Source of the DNA: an uncultured Gammaproteobacteria bacterium
GTDB lineage: Bacteria > Pseudomonadota > Gammaproteobacteria > Nitrosococcales > Methylophagaceae
Assembly (NCBI GenBank): GCA_905181885.1
Contig: CAJIZI010000003.1
Location: 62,001-126,000, forward strand
Direction: 5' to 3'
DNA: 64,000 nt
Below are positions 50,552 through 61,089 of the stretch, piece after piece. Each line of letters starts with the position of its first letter. Positions within the stretch are counted from its first letter, which is position 1. The translations under genes and the position numbers were made by a program. The notes beneath the pieces were generated by a model that saw only the letters and a program-made list of their open reading frames with translations, was not told the DNA's origin and did no database searches.

Positions 50552-51934
50552 ATGGCACAAGCCTTATTTTCTTCCCTTTCACTTTCTAAAGCCCAACTCG
50601 CTAATTTAACCTCGTTGGGTTATCACAGCATGACGCCTATTCAAGCGCAGAGTTTACCTGCCATTCTTCAAGGGAAAGATGTTATTGCCAAAGCCAAGAC
50701 CGGCAGTGGTAAGACGGCAGCCTTTGGTTTGGGACTTTTGAATAAGCTTAACCCTCGTTTCTTTGGTGTACAGGTTTTAGTACTTTGCCCAACACGTGAA
50801 TTAGCAGATCAAGTTGGTAAAGAAATTCGCCGTTTAGCACGAGCAACCTCTAACATTAAGTTAGTTCTTTTGTGTGGGGGAAAGCCTTTTGGGCCTCAAG
50901 TTGGATCCTTAGCGCATGGTGCACACATTGTTGTTGGCACACCGGGTAGGATCCAAGATCATCTTCGTAAATCGACATTAAAGTTAGATGGCTTAACAAC
51001 TCTAGTATTAGATGAAGCTGATCGGATGTTGGACATGGGGTTTATTGATGTGATGCAGGACATTATTGATCAAACGCCATCATCACGACAGACCTTATTA
51101 TTCTCTGCTACATACCCTGATACGATCCAACAAATAAGTCGCCGTTTTCAAAAAAAACCGCTAATGGTTACGGTAGAGTCTGGTCACCAGCCCAGTGTTA
51201 TTGAACAGTTATTTTATGAGGTCAAAAAACATGAGCGTAATGATAGTTTATTAGCCTTATTTGAACATTATAAGCCTGAGTCAACGGTTGTCTTTTGTCA
51301 TACCAAGAAACAATGTGATGAAGTTGCTGTGTGGTTACGTGATCATGACATCGAAGCCCTCGCCATTCATGGTGATTTAGAACAGCGTGAACGCGATCAA
51401 GTTTTGGTTAGATTCGCTAATAATAGCTGTTCAGTATTAGTAGCTACTGATGTGGCATCTCGTGGTCTAGATATTAAATTACTACAAGCAGTAATTAATT
51501 ATGAGCTACCACGTGATCCGGATACCTATGTGCATAGGATCGGTCGTACTGGGCGTGCTGGTGAAAAGGGCATTGCACTTAGCTTATTTACAGAAGCTGA
51601 ACAGATTAGAGTTAAAGCTATTGCTAGCTATCAAAAGAAGCCTAGTATTATTGACGTGCCCGAGTCATTAGATCGTGATTTGAGTTTCAAGTTGCAACCT
51701 AAAATGGTCACTGTTCAACTGGATTCTGGCCGTAAAGATAAATTGAGGCCAGGTGATATTCTAGGTGCATTGACGGGTGAGGCTGGGTTGATAGGAAGTC
51801 AAATAGGAAAAATTGATATTTTCGATATGTCGAGTTATGTCGCTATCGAACGGTCAGCTTTGAGACAAGCGATGAATTATTTGTCGGAAGGTAAAGTAAA
51901 AGGGCGGTCTATACGCGCTCGTAAAGTTAGTTAA
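50552..51934 (+). CDS. dbpA: ATP-dependent RNA helicase DbpA
   Basis: 460 residues. DEAD-box motifs: FSSLSLSKAQLANLTSLGY with MTPIQAQSLP, AKAKTGSGKTAAF, PTRELADQ, TPGRIQDHL, VLDEADRMLDMGF, SATYPD, and HRIGRTGRAG. The C-terminal RNA-recognition domain (LRPGDILGALTGEAGLIGSQIGKIDIFD) marks DbpA, which acts on 23S rRNA helix 92. rapA follows 16 bp later. Confidence 0.95.
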   Translation: MAQALFSSLSLSKAQLANLTSLGYHSMTPIQAQSLPAILQGKDVIAKAKTGSGKTAAFGLGLLNKLNPRFFGVQVLVLCPTRELADQVGKEIRRLARATSNIKLVLLCGGKPFGPQVGSLAHGAHIVVGTPGRIQDHLRKSTLKLDGLTTLVLDEADRMLDMGFIDVMQDIIDQTPSSRQTLLFSATYPDTIQQISRRFQKKPLMVTVESGHQPSVIEQLFYEVKKHERNDSLLALFEHYKPESTVVFCHTKKQCDEVAVWLRDHDIEALAIHGDLEQRERDQVLVRFANNSCSVLVATDVASRGLDIKLLQAVINYELPRDPDTYVHRIGRTGRAGEKGIALSLFTEAEQIRVKAIASYQKKPSIIDVPESLDRDLSFKLQPKMVTVQLDSGRKDKLRPGDILGALTGEAGLIGSQIGKIDIFDMSSYVAIERSALRQAMNYLSEGKVKGRSIRARKVS

Positions 51935-51950
51935 GATTCGAGGTAGTCAT

Positions 51951-54803
51951 TTGTCAGAGTCAACATTTTCAATCGGGCAGCGCTGGATTAGTAACAGTGA
52001 GGCAGAGTTAGGACTTGGTATTGTTAAAGAAGAGTTGGGTAGAAGAGTGCTCATTAGTTTTCCAGCTGCCGAGGAAGAACGAACTTATGCTGCAGACAAT
52101 GCGCCATTAAGTCGTGTTATCTACCCCATAGGCGACACGGTTAGTACTGAGGAAGCACTGAAATTCACTATTACTGCACAGCACGAATTAAATAGTTGCA
52201 TTATCTATCATGGAAAAGATGAAGAGGGACAAGAGGTCAGTATTCATGAACTTGATTTAAGTAGTAGAGTTCAATTTAGTAAACCCCAAGATCGTTTATT
52301 CGCTGGCCAGATCGATAAAAACCGTCAATTTGAGCTACGGACAGAAGCTCTATCGCATCAACATCGTTTAGCGCAATCTTCAGTTTTTGGCTTAATGGGA
52401 CCACGAGTACAGTTATTACCACATCAAATTTATATTGCCCATCAAGTCGCACAGCGCCATGCTCCACGAGTTTTATTAGCAGATGAAGTGGGCTTGGGGA
52501 AAACTATTGAGGCAGGCTTGATTGCCCATCATCAATTACTGACTGGTAGAGCAGAAAGAATATTTATCATTGTCCCTGATAGTCTGGTGCATCAGTGGTT
52601 GATAGAATTATTACGTCGATTTAATTTGCACTTTTCAATTATGGATCATGAACGTTTTGATGCAATAACTGAAGCTAATGAAGGTAATCCTTTTGACACT
52701 GAACAGTTGGTGTTGTGCCACTTATCAATGTTAGTAGATAGCCCTGATATTTATAAGCAAGCTTGTGCTTCTAAGTGGGATCTAATGATTGTCGATGAAG
52801 CGCATCATTTACAATGGTCGGAGAAAGATACTAGTGCAGAATATCTTTGTATTGAAGGTTTAGCAGCTGAAGTTGCTGGTTTATTATTATTGACAGCAAC
52901 GCCTGAACAATTAGGTGTTGAAAGTCATTTTGCACGATTACGTTTATTGGATCCTGAACGCTATTATGATCTAGCTGAGTTTCGACGTCAGGAAAAAGCT
53001 TATCAGCCAGTTAGTGAATTAGTGACATCACTATTAAACTTTAATTCTGCTTCTGATATGACCGGGGTTACAAAAGATATAACAAATTATCTTGGTACAA
53101 AAGCCTTATCTTCTTTGATAGAAACAGATCAATTTAAAGAGGAAAGAGATCGTGTAGTTCATACTTTATTGGACCTGCATGGTACTGGTCGTCTTTTATT
53201 TAGGAATACACGTGAAGTTGTAAGCGGTTTTCCTTCAAGACTTTTGCATACACATGCATTAAGTGAAACAGTAAAGACTGATATTGAAGCTAGTAATGAT
53301 AATTTATTATCTTTACTACAGCCTGAAAGGTTATTAGGTGATAACTGGTTCGAATCAGACAGTCGTGTTGCTTGGCTCGTGAGTTGGTTAACCGATAATA
53401 GACAAGAGAAAGTGTTAGTAATTTGTGCTGAATCTTCAACAGCTCAAGATTTAGAGCAGTACATACGTATGCAGCATGGTAAACGTAGTGCAGTATTTCA
53501 CGAGGGCTTATCACTAATCAATCGTGATCGAGCTGCCGCATATTTTGCTGACGAAGAAGAGGGCGCTCAAGTCCTTATCTGCTCTGAAATTGGTAGTGAA
53601 GGTCGTAATTTCCAGTTTTCACATCAATTGGTGCTATTTGACTTACCGTTAAATCCTGACTTACTAGAACAGCGTATAGGCCGGTTAGATAGAATTGGTC
53701 AACAACAAGATGTAAATATTCATGTTCCCTATTATAAGAATTCAGCTCAGGCTGTTTTATTACGCTGGTTTCACGAAGGTATAAATTCTTTTGAACGTGT
53801 TTTTTCAGCAGGTGGAACTATATACAATCAAGTTGAGAAAGATCTGGAGATCTGTTTGAGAGATCCTACTAACGATGAGTTATCATCGGTTTTGATTATT
53901 AAAACAGCTCAATTGGCAGAGTTAGCAAGAGTTACTCTTGAAAACGGTCGTAATCGCTTATTAGAATTAAATTCTTGCCAACACCCCGTTGCTAATGAAT
54001 TGATAGCAGACTTAGAAAGTGAGAGCCAAAGCAACGAGCTGGCATCCTTTATGGATAAGATCTTTGATGAATACGGAATAGAACAAGAAGTGCATAGCAC
54101 TGATAGCGTCATTTTAAGACCCGGTGTTGAAATGCTTGACCACCATTTCCCAAGCTTGCCTGAAGAGGGGATAACAGCCACTTATAAACGACACCGTGGC
54201 CTGTATAGAGAAGACATGGCCTTTTTAACTTGGGAACATCCGATGGTCATCGGCTGTCTTGATATGATAACAAGCAGTAATCTTGGTAACACCGCATTCT
54301 GTACACTCGACTTTGGAGAGCTTGATGAGGGAAGTTTATTGCTTGAAGCTATTTTCAAAATTAGCGTGCCGGCTCCTAAAGTTTTGCAAGTAGGACGTTA
54401 CATATCGACATCGTATATTCGTGTTGTTGCTGATACTGAGGGTCATGATCTCAACACAATATTGAACGAGGAGACATTTAATCAATGTGTGGGACGCATA
54501 CCAAAAATCACTAAACAAGCATTAGTGAAACAAGCTCGTCCGATCATCACAAAACTTGTATCACATGCAATAGCATTAGCTGGGAAGCAACAAGAAACAA
54601 TAATTACTGATGCGCTTGCCAGCATGAACGAGTCCATTATTCCGGAACATGAAAGGTTAAAGAAGTTATCTAGAGTAAATAAAGCTATTAGGCCTGAAGA
54701 ACTCGAGCACTTTAGTGTCACGCATGCATCGCTTGTAGAGTCATTATCATCGGCACAACTCGTGCTTGATGCTGTCCGCGTTGCTATAGTGTCCAAAGCT
54801 TAA
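51951..54803 (+). CDS. rapA: RNA polymerase-associated protein RapA
   Basis: 950 residues, Swi2/Snf2-type ATPase that recycles RNA polymerase after transcription. Tandem Tudor-like N-terminal domain, LLADEVGLGKTIEAGLIAHHQ, IVDEAHHL, TATPEQLGVESHFARL, SEIGSEGRNFQFS and LNPDLLEQRIGRLDRIGQ. TTG start at 51951 with GAGG ribosome-binding site. Cotranscribed with dbpA. Confidence 0.96.
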   Translation: MSESTFSIGQRWISNSEAELGLGIVKEELGRRVLISFPAAEEERTYAADNAPLSRVIYPIGDTVSTEEALKFTITAQHELNSCIIYHGKDEEGQEVSIHELDLSSRVQFSKPQDRLFAGQIDKNRQFELRTEALSHQHRLAQSSVFGLMGPRVQLLPHQIYIAHQVAQRHAPRVLLADEVGLGKTIEAGLIAHHQLLTGRAERIFIIVPDSLVHQWLIELLRRFNLHFSIMDHERFDAITEANEGNPFDTEQLVLCHLSMLVDSPDIYKQACASKWDLMIVDEAHHLQWSEKDTSAEYLCIEGLAAEVAGLLLLTATPEQLGVESHFARLRLLDPERYYDLAEFRRQEKAYQPVSELVTSLLNFNSASDMTGVTKDITNYLGTKALSSLIETDQFKEERDRVVHTLLDLHGTGRLLFRNTREVVSGFPSRLLHTHALSETVKTDIEASNDNLLSLLQPERLLGDNWFESDSRVAWLVSWLTDNRQEKVLVICAESSTAQDLEQYIRMQHGKRSAVFHEGLSLINRDRAAAYFADEEEGAQVLICSEIGSEGRNFQFSHQLVLFDLPLNPDLLEQRIGRLDRIGQQQDVNIHVPYYKNSAQAVLLRWFHEGINSFERVFSAGGTIYNQVEKDLEICLRDPTNDELSSVLIIKTAQLAELARVTLENGRNRLLELNSCQHPVANELIADLESESQSNELASFMDKIFDEYGIEQEVHSTDSVILRPGVEMLDHHFPSLPEEGITATYKRHRGLYREDMAFLTWEHPMVIGCLDMITSSNLGNTAFCTLDFGELDEGSLLLEAIFKISVPAPKVLQVGRYISTSYIRVVADTEGHDLNTILNEETFNQCVGRIPKITKQALVKQARPIITKLVSHAIALAGKQQETIITDALASMNESIIPEHERLKKLSRVNKAIRPEELEHFSVTHASLVESLSSAQLVLDAVRVAIVSKA

Positions 54804-54971
54804 GTTAGAAGCATTGTGAAAATTATTAAAGATAAACAATGTTGGTTATATTCATATATTGATGCGTTCTATATGAACCTGTGACTATGTTTTAGGTAAT
54901 AATTAAACCGTAAGCTGTTATTTGCAGTAGAATTTATTATATTGATCTGCTGTAATGTTAGGAGATAAAAG

Positions 54972-56207
54972 TTGTTGAAACGTTTGCTACTGCCCTTTGG
55001 TATTCTATCTGTTGCGATAGCAGTTTTTATGATGCTGAGTTTCTCGAAACCTGAAAAAATAACACTTGAGCGCCCAGAAAAAATTTGGCGTGTAAAAACT
55101 ATACCCGTAAAATTTGAACAGATATCTCCGGAAGTTACCGTATATGGACGTGTTGAAACACCTCGCAGGGCTTCATTAAATGCAGCAATCTCCGCTGATC
55201 TAACAAAAATTAATGTCCTTGAGGGAGCTAGTGTCTCCAAAGGTGACGTGTTGCTAACTCTAGATAGCAGCGATGCGGATTTATTACTAAATCAACGTGA
55301 AGCTGATTTAGCTGAGGTCAATGCACTTATTTCCAGTGAAGAGTCACGATATAAGCGTGATAAAAGTTTATTGTCTAATGAGAAATTGCTCTTAACACTC
55401 ACTGAAAAAGTAGTGACCAGAGCAAAAAAATTAGATGAAGCGCGCTTAGTAACTCGTTCATCTTTAGATGAGGCAGTAGCTAATCAACAACGCCAGCTCG
55501 TAACATTAAAACGTTTACAATATGATGTTGATGAACATACTACACGTCTAGAGGGCTTAAAAGCTCGCCAATCAGGTGCTGGAGCAATGTTACAACAAGC
55601 CAAGCTGGACGTGGGCCGAACTGTTATAAGGTCTCCTTTTAATGGACGCATAGCTAATTTGAATGTTTCTATCGGCGATAGGGTGCGTGTCGGTGACAGT
55701 TTGTTATCAGTATATGATCTTGACGAACTAGAAGTTAGAGCGCAAATTCCAGGCCGACATCTTAAACAGGTTCGTAATGGTTTGAGGCAGGGGCAGGCTG
55801 CTAAAGCAAAGGCTGTGCTTGATGGAAACTTATTATTATTTGAATTAACACGCTTGTCAGGAGAAACACGACAGGATAGTGGGGGTATTGATGGTTTATT
55901 TAGCTTAGCCGGGGATAACCATACATTAGCTCTAGGTACATTTTTAGAATTGTCTTTATCATTAGAAGCACAAAAGAATGTAATTGTTGTTCCCTTTAAT
56001 GCTTTGTATGGGCTAAATCGTGTTTATCGTATTAAAAATGGGTATTTAGAATCTGTCAAAATCTCTCGTGTTGGTGAATTTCAAGATAGTAATGGCCAAA
56101 CTCAGCTGTTAATACGAAGTGAAGTTTTACGTGAAAACGATGAAGTAGTGGTAACACAACTGCCTAATGCTATCACCGGATTACGTGTAAAGGCGCTAAA
56201 TGATTAA
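54972..56207 (+). CDS. RND efflux periplasmic adaptor (HlyD/MFP family)
   Basis: 411 residues. N-terminal anchor helix (about 5-21, FGILSVAIAVFMMLSF), lipoyl-like half (SADLTKINVLEGASVSKGDVLLTLDSSDADLLLNQREADLAEV), coiled coil about 95-180, and RSPFNGRIANLNVSIGDRVRVGDSLLSVYD. TTG start with GGAG upstream. Overlaps the pump gene by 8 nt. Confidence 0.9.
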   Translation: MLKRLLLPFGILSVAIAVFMMLSFSKPEKITLERPEKIWRVKTIPVKFEQISPEVTVYGRVETPRRASLNAAISADLTKINVLEGASVSKGDVLLTLDSSDADLLLNQREADLAEVNALISSEESRYKRDKSLLSNEKLLLTLTEKVVTRAKKLDEARLVTRSSLDEAVANQQRQLVTLKRLQYDVDEHTTRLEGLKARQSGAGAMLQQAKLDVGRTVIRSPFNGRIANLNVSIGDRVRVGDSLLSVYDLDELEVRAQIPGRHLKQVRNGLRQGQAAKAKAVLDGNLLLFELTRLSGETRQDSGGIDGLFSLAGDNHTLALGTFLELSLSLEAQKNVIVVPFNALYGLNRVYRIKNGYLESVKISRVGEFQDSNGQTQLLIRSEVLRENDEVVVTQLPNAITGLRVKALND

Positions 56208-59200
56208 GCATAAGTCTGATTTTATTGGCTTATTTGCTCAACATAAAGTTGCAGCTAACTTATTAATGTTGATGCTGTTATTGGCTGGTCTAGCCTCACT
56301 GACCAAGTTAAATACTCAGTTTTTCCCAAACTTTATCTTGGATAGAATTACAGTTCAAGTTGAATGGCGTGGTGCCAGTTCTGAGGATATTGAAGAGGCA
56401 ATTTCTTCTCGTATAGAACAAGAGTTGCGAACTATTGATTATGTGAAAAAAATGACCTCTACCTCATCTTCTGGTAGTTCTGTTGTCAGCCTTAAGTTTG
56501 AAGAGGGCACTGAGATGGGTGCTGCTTTAGATCAGGTTAAAGAGCAGATTTCCCAATTACGAAACTTACCTAGCGATGCAGAAATACCCAAGGTCAGCTT
56601 GGTTACTCGTTATGAACCTATCGCACGCTTACTAATTACCACTGAAGGCGATTTAGAGGAACTTCGATACTTTATTCATGAGGCAGAACAGCAATTATTA
56701 AACCGTGGCATTTCTCGTGTCTCTGTTACGGGTTTACCCGAAGAAGAGATGGCTATTCAATTGTCTACTCAAAAGCTCGAGTCACTTGGCCTAGACCTAA
56801 ATGATATCGGCGATCGGATTTCTGAATTGAGTAGGGATTTGCCTGCTGGTGAAGTTGGTAATGCCGATACCGCGCGAACATTACGAAGCCTTGACCAGCG
56901 CCGTGATGCTGATGCATTTTCTCAATTACCTCTGAAAATAGATTATTCTGGTCGTTTAGTACTGCTTGATGATGTGGCAGATATTGAACGAAGACCAATG
57001 AGTAACCAAGTTAGTTTACTTTATAAAAATAAACCTGCTGTTGAAATACGCTTACAAAGAACAGAAAGTGCAGACTCTCTTGAGTCTGCAAAGATCCTAG
57101 AGGACTGGGTCACCGCAACAACACCAAACCTACCAAAAGGGGTGACATTAGAAGTATATGATGCGAGTTGGAAACTAATTGCTGAAAGAATGAACTTGCT
57201 ACTCACCAATGGTCTTGGTGGCTTAATATTAGTTATCGGGATATTGTTTTTATTTTTGCATGGCAGGGTCGCAATTTGGGTTGCAGTAGGGATCCCTATT
57301 TCTTTTATGGCCACCTTATTCATAATGTACCTATTCGGCGGGTCAATTAATATGATCAGCCTGTTTGGTTTAATTATGGCATTGGGTATTATTGTTGATG
57401 ATGCCATTGTAGTTGGTGAAGATGCGCTTGCCCATTATCAGTTAGGAGAAAAGCCTTTGATGGCTGCAGAAGGGGGAGCAAGACGTATGTTAGCTCCTGT
57501 AATTGCTTCTTCTTTAACAACAATTTCCTCTTTTTTACCCTTGATGCTCATCGGCGGTACTATTGGAAATATTTTATTTGATATTCCCTTTGTTGTTGTC
57601 TGTGTAATTATAGCTTCTTTATTTGAGAGCTTTTTGATTCTTCCAGGACATTTACGCCAAGCTTTTCATAAGATTCACCACCAAAAACCATCGCCCCGAC
57701 GTCAACTACTAGATAGTAAATTTAGCACATTGAGGGATGATTATTTTCGACCCTTAGTTACTAAAGCAGTGGAGTATAGGGGTACGACTATTGCAGCAAC
57801 TTTGGGCTTATTAATTATTTGTATTGGCCTATTGGTTGGTGGTCGTATTTCCTTCACGTTCTTTCCCTCACCAGAAGGTCCAAAAATATACGCTAATGCA
57901 CGTTTTACAGCAGGAACACCCTCTGATGTTGTCGCTGATTTCTTAAAGGATCTAAATCGTTCACTGGATGAAACTGAAGACGCATTGGGGGGCGAACTCA
58001 TTGTTTTAGACGTGACACGCTTAGGTAGTGCAAGTACTTCGGGTGGGGCTTCAAATCAAACGGCAGAACGATACGGTTCTATTCAAGTAGAAATGATATC
58101 ACCTGATCTACGTGATGTGCGAAATAAAGAGTTTATGCGAGAGTGGAAGCAGCGTACTGTATTACCAGCAGGAATAGAAACCTTTACTATTTCTGAGTCA
58201 CGAACAGGCCCACCGGGTTCTGATTTAGATATACGTTTAACCGGTGCTTCAGCTGATATTTTAAAACAAGCTGGACAGGATGTGGCCGAGGCATTAAAGC
58301 AACTACCCGGCATAAATGCTATCGAAGATGACATGCCTTACGGGCAAGAACAATTAATTTATAAAGTTAAAGGGCAGGGTGAGGTCTTAGGTCTAACAGT
58401 TAATAATGTTGGGAGACAATTACGCGCTGCTTTTGACGGACGGTTAGTGCAAATTTTCCAAGATGGTGATGATGAGGTTGAAGTCCGTGTCATGTTACCG
58501 GATAGGGAGCGAAATACACTAGGCTCGTTAGAAAGCTTTATGATTCGATTACCACAAGGTGGAAGTGTCCCGTTGTCATCTGTTGTTGAGTTTGAAGCTC
58601 GCCGAGGTTTTGATGTATTACGGCATACTGATAGCCAATTAGCGATTCATATTACTGCAAATGTTGATCCGGAGTTAAATAACGCCAATGAAATTATTGC
58701 AGACTTCAAGAAGAATTTATTGCCAGAACTATCACAACGTTATGGTGTAAATGGAGGCTTCGAGGGTCGTGCAGAAGATCAGGCTGAGACAATTAGTGAA
58801 ATGAAACAAGGCTTAGTGTTAGCATTTGTTTTAATTTATTTGATTCTAACATGGGTTTTTTCATCCTACGGTTGGCCATTAGTAGTTATGGCCGCGATTC
58901 CATTTGGATTAATAGGTGCTTTATTCGGCCATGCGTTGATGGGTATTGATTTAACAATTTTATCTTTATTTGGTATTTTTGGCTTGTCAGGTATTGTCGT
59001 TAATGATTCGATAATTCTAGTAACATTTTTTAAACAGCAACGCGAAAAGGGCATCGAAACAACAGAGGCCATTATTACTGCTGCCACTCATCGCTTAAGG
59101 GCGGTATTATTAACTTCTATGACTACTATTGGTGGTTTAACACCTTTGTTATTTGAAACATCACGCCAAGCCCAATTTTTGATACCAATGGCAGTTTCCA

Positions 59201-59325
59201 TATCCTTTGGATTAATGTTTGCGACAGTTTTAGTTTTATTGGTTATTCCGGCCTTGTTGTCAGTACATGAAAGTATTGCTGGTAAATTTATGGATCGTAG
59301 TATGGTCAAGCGAGAAGTGTTGTGA
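56200..59325 (+). CDS. RND family efflux pump permease
   Basis: 1041 residues with twelve membrane helices and two large periplasmic loops. N-terminus FIGLFAQHKVAANLLMLMLLLAGLASL; GIIVDDAIVVGEDALAHY contains the TM4 aspartates of the proton relay; TM10 region LSGIVVNDSIILVTFF; ILGxxxP-like repeats (GGLTPLLFETS). Belongs to the AcrB/heavy-metal-type RND superfamily; substrate cannot be predicted. No outer-membrane TolC-type gene is adjacent. Confidence 0.93.
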   Translation: MIKHKSDFIGLFAQHKVAANLLMLMLLLAGLASLTKLNTQFFPNFILDRITVQVEWRGASSEDIEEAISSRIEQELRTIDYVKKMTSTSSSGSSVVSLKFEEGTEMGAALDQVKEQISQLRNLPSDAEIPKVSLVTRYEPIARLLITTEGDLEELRYFIHEAEQQLLNRGISRVSVTGLPEEEMAIQLSTQKLESLGLDLNDIGDRISELSRDLPAGEVGNADTARTLRSLDQRRDADAFSQLPLKIDYSGRLVLLDDVADIERRPMSNQVSLLYKNKPAVEIRLQRTESADSLESAKILEDWVTATTPNLPKGVTLEVYDASWKLIAERMNLLLTNGLGGLILVIGILFLFLHGRVAIWVAVGIPISFMATLFIMYLFGGSINMISLFGLIMALGIIVDDAIVVGEDALAHYQLGEKPLMAAEGGARRMLAPVIASSLTTISSFLPLMLIGGTIGNILFDIPFVVVCVIIASLFESFLILPGHLRQAFHKIHHQKPSPRRQLLDSKFSTLRDDYFRPLVTKAVEYRGTTIAATLGLLIICIGLLVGGRISFTFFPSPEGPKIYANARFTAGTPSDVVADFLKDLNRSLDETEDALGGELIVLDVTRLGSASTSGGASNQTAERYGSIQVEMISPDLRDVRNKEFMREWKQRTVLPAGIETFTISESRTGPPGSDLDIRLTGASADILKQAGQDVAEALKQLPGINAIEDDMPYGQEQLIYKVKGQGEVLGLTVNNVGRQLRAAFDGRLVQIFQDGDDEVEVRVMLPDRERNTLGSLESFMIRLPQGGSVPLSSVVEFEARRGFDVLRHTDSQLAIHITANVDPELNNANEIIADFKKNLLPELSQRYGVNGGFEGRAEDQAETISEMKQGLVLAFVLIYLILTWVFSSYGWPLVVMAAIPFGLIGALFGHALMGIDLTILSLFGIFGLSGIVVNDSIILVTFFKQQREKGIETTEAIITAATHRLRAVLLTSMTTIGGLTPLLFETSRQAQFLIPMAVSISFGLMFATVLVLLVIPALLSVHESIAGKFMDRSMVKREVL

Positions 59326-59440
59326 AATATTAAAACGATACTACAACAATGTTAATTTATTTTCTGAATAACATCGAGTTACACTTTTTAGCTAGGCTCT
59401 TGTTAGGACCTAGCATCATTATCAAACTGGTTTTTTGTAG

Positions 59441-60358
59441 ATGCTAACCGCCCTCATTCAAATGTCGCTGCTTATTGCCTGCGGTAGTTTATGGAAATAT
59501 TATGCGCCTTCGCATATTTCGCCATTAGCTCATCGGCGAGCACTAACTGATATTGTCTTTTATATCTTCTTACCTGCTATGGTTTTGAATGTTATTTGGG
59601 ATGCACCCCTAAATCAATCTTCATTATTTATTTCTTTCCTAGCGGCCTGTGGTGTTTTAAGTGGATTACTAGTTACTTGGTTTGTTTTAAAGGGACTAAA
59701 TTGTAGCAATGAACAGAGAGGTGTTTTGTTATTGGCCTCATCTTTTCCTAATGCTACTTACTTAGGTCTACCCGTATTAGAGCAAGTGATTGGCCCTAGC
59801 GCAAGAGCAACGGTATTGCAATATGATTTGTTCGCCTGTACTCCAATTTTATTATCCGTCGGTATGTTAATTGCCCGTTATTATGGTGATAATAAAACTG
59901 ATGTTCATCCTATTAAAGAATTAGTTAAAGTCGCGCCACTCTGGGCTGTAGCTTTAGGGGTTACTTTTAATCTTGGTGGGCTAGAGCAACCCAGTTTTAT
60001 TCACAATGGGCTGTCGACACTTTCTGGAGCTGTAGTACCTTTAATGCTAATCGTTTTAGGTATGAGTATTCAATGGAAAAGCATACACATTCGTTTCATT
60101 GCCTTGCTACTCCCCATTATTGCTACATCTCTACTTATTGTCCCTTTGGTGGTACTAGGCTTAAGTCATTCTATTGGGTTGGAAATTATTTTAATCAATC
60201 AAGTCGTTATCGTGGCTGCAATGCCTACTATGATTTTTGGTATTGTAATCAGTGAACGATATCATCTTGATACAGAGCTTTATGCGGCTGCTGTGACAGT
60301 CACTACTTTATTTAGTCTGATCACTTTACCAGTGTGGTTTTACTTTTTATCTAGATGA
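59441..60358 (+). CDS. AEC family (auxin efflux carrier-like) transporter
   Basis: 305 residues, ten hydrophobic segments. LTDIVFYIFLPAMVLNVIWD (helix 2) and LASSFPNATYLGLPVLEQVIG with the N..Y..GLP motif, plus the corresponding AAMPTMIFGIVISERYHLD in the second repeat. Family members export organic acids such as malonate or malate or amino acids. It converges on the CinA-like gene with a 19-bp overlap. Confidence 0.88.
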   Translation: MLTALIQMSLLIACGSLWKYYAPSHISPLAHRRALTDIVFYIFLPAMVLNVIWDAPLNQSSLFISFLAACGVLSGLLVTWFVLKGLNCSNEQRGVLLLASSFPNATYLGLPVLEQVIGPSARATVLQYDLFACTPILLSVGMLIARYYGDNKTDVHPIKELVKVAPLWAVALGVTFNLGGLEQPSFIHNGLSTLSGAVVPLMLIVLGMSIQWKSIHIRFIALLLPIIATSLLIVPLVVLGLSHSIGLEIILINQVVIVAAMPTMIFGIVISERYHLDTELYAAAVTVTTLFSLITLPVWFYFLSR

Positions 60359-61089
60359 TTGGACCAGGAAAGATTGTTTTTATTGATGGCGGTTTTCAAC
60401 AAAGACATAGCTTGTGCTATCTGATCGGTATCGCCACGAAGGCTAAACTCAATATGTGGAGTTTTACCGAGATGAGGCAAACTAGAAAGCCGTAATAATG
60501 GGTAATCTTTGTCTATTTTGGTCATGACGGGGAGCAGGTCGGATTCTCTGCCATTAAGAACATATATAATCTGTTCGTCTTGTGGTGCTGTATCTTTCAA
60601 GTTCGGATAATGATTGTCTAGTACCCACTGAATCATTGGCCAAGACATTTCTGGAAAACCAGGCATAAAGTGATGGTTGCTAAATGAAAACCCAGGAACT
60701 CGATTAATGGTGTTAGGAATAATACGACTACCGAAAGGCAAATATCCCATTAAGATACGGTTTGGATAGGCATGTTCACCAAACTGATTTTCAATTTCGG
60801 ATACGGCTTCCGGATGGGGGTATAAATCAACATCATTTACTTTAGCTACGGCTTGTCTTGTTCTATCATCTGGTGTTGCACCTATCCCACCAAAACTGAA
60901 GACCAGATCATCAGTAGCCAAACTAAAAGCTAGAAAACGTTCTAATTGTTCTTGTTCATCTCCCACTATAATAGTCCAGCTTAACTCAAGGCCTCGCTCG
61001 GCTAAAACAGATTGTAAATGATTGAAGTGTTGATCCTGGCGTTTACCTGACAATAATTCATCACCGATAATAAGTGCACCAATATTCAT
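60340..61089 (-). CDS. MoaB/CinA-like molybdopterin-binding domain protein
   Basis: 249 residues. GALIIGDELLSGKRQDQHFNHL begins the MoCF_biosynth fold, FSFGGIGATPDDRTRQAVAK is its TPD signature and NRILMGYLPFGSRIIPNTIN the CinA-type loop; FMPGFPEMSW follows. Resembles the N-terminal domain of CinA without the deamidase domain. Starts on the stop codon of the globin gene (1-nt overlap). Confidence 0.88.
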   Translation of the reverse strand: MNIGALIIGDELLSGKRQDQHFNHLQSVLAERGLELSWTIIVGDEQEQLERFLAFSLATDDLVFSFGGIGATPDDRTRQAVAKVNDVDLYPHPEAVSEIENQFGEHAYPNRILMGYLPFGSRIIPNTINRVPGFSFSNHHFMPGFPEMSWPMIQWVLDNHYPNLKDTAPQDEQIIYVLNGRESDLLPVMTKIDKDYPLLRLSSLPHLGKTPHIEFSLRGDTDQIAQAMSLLKTAINKNNLSWSNHLDKK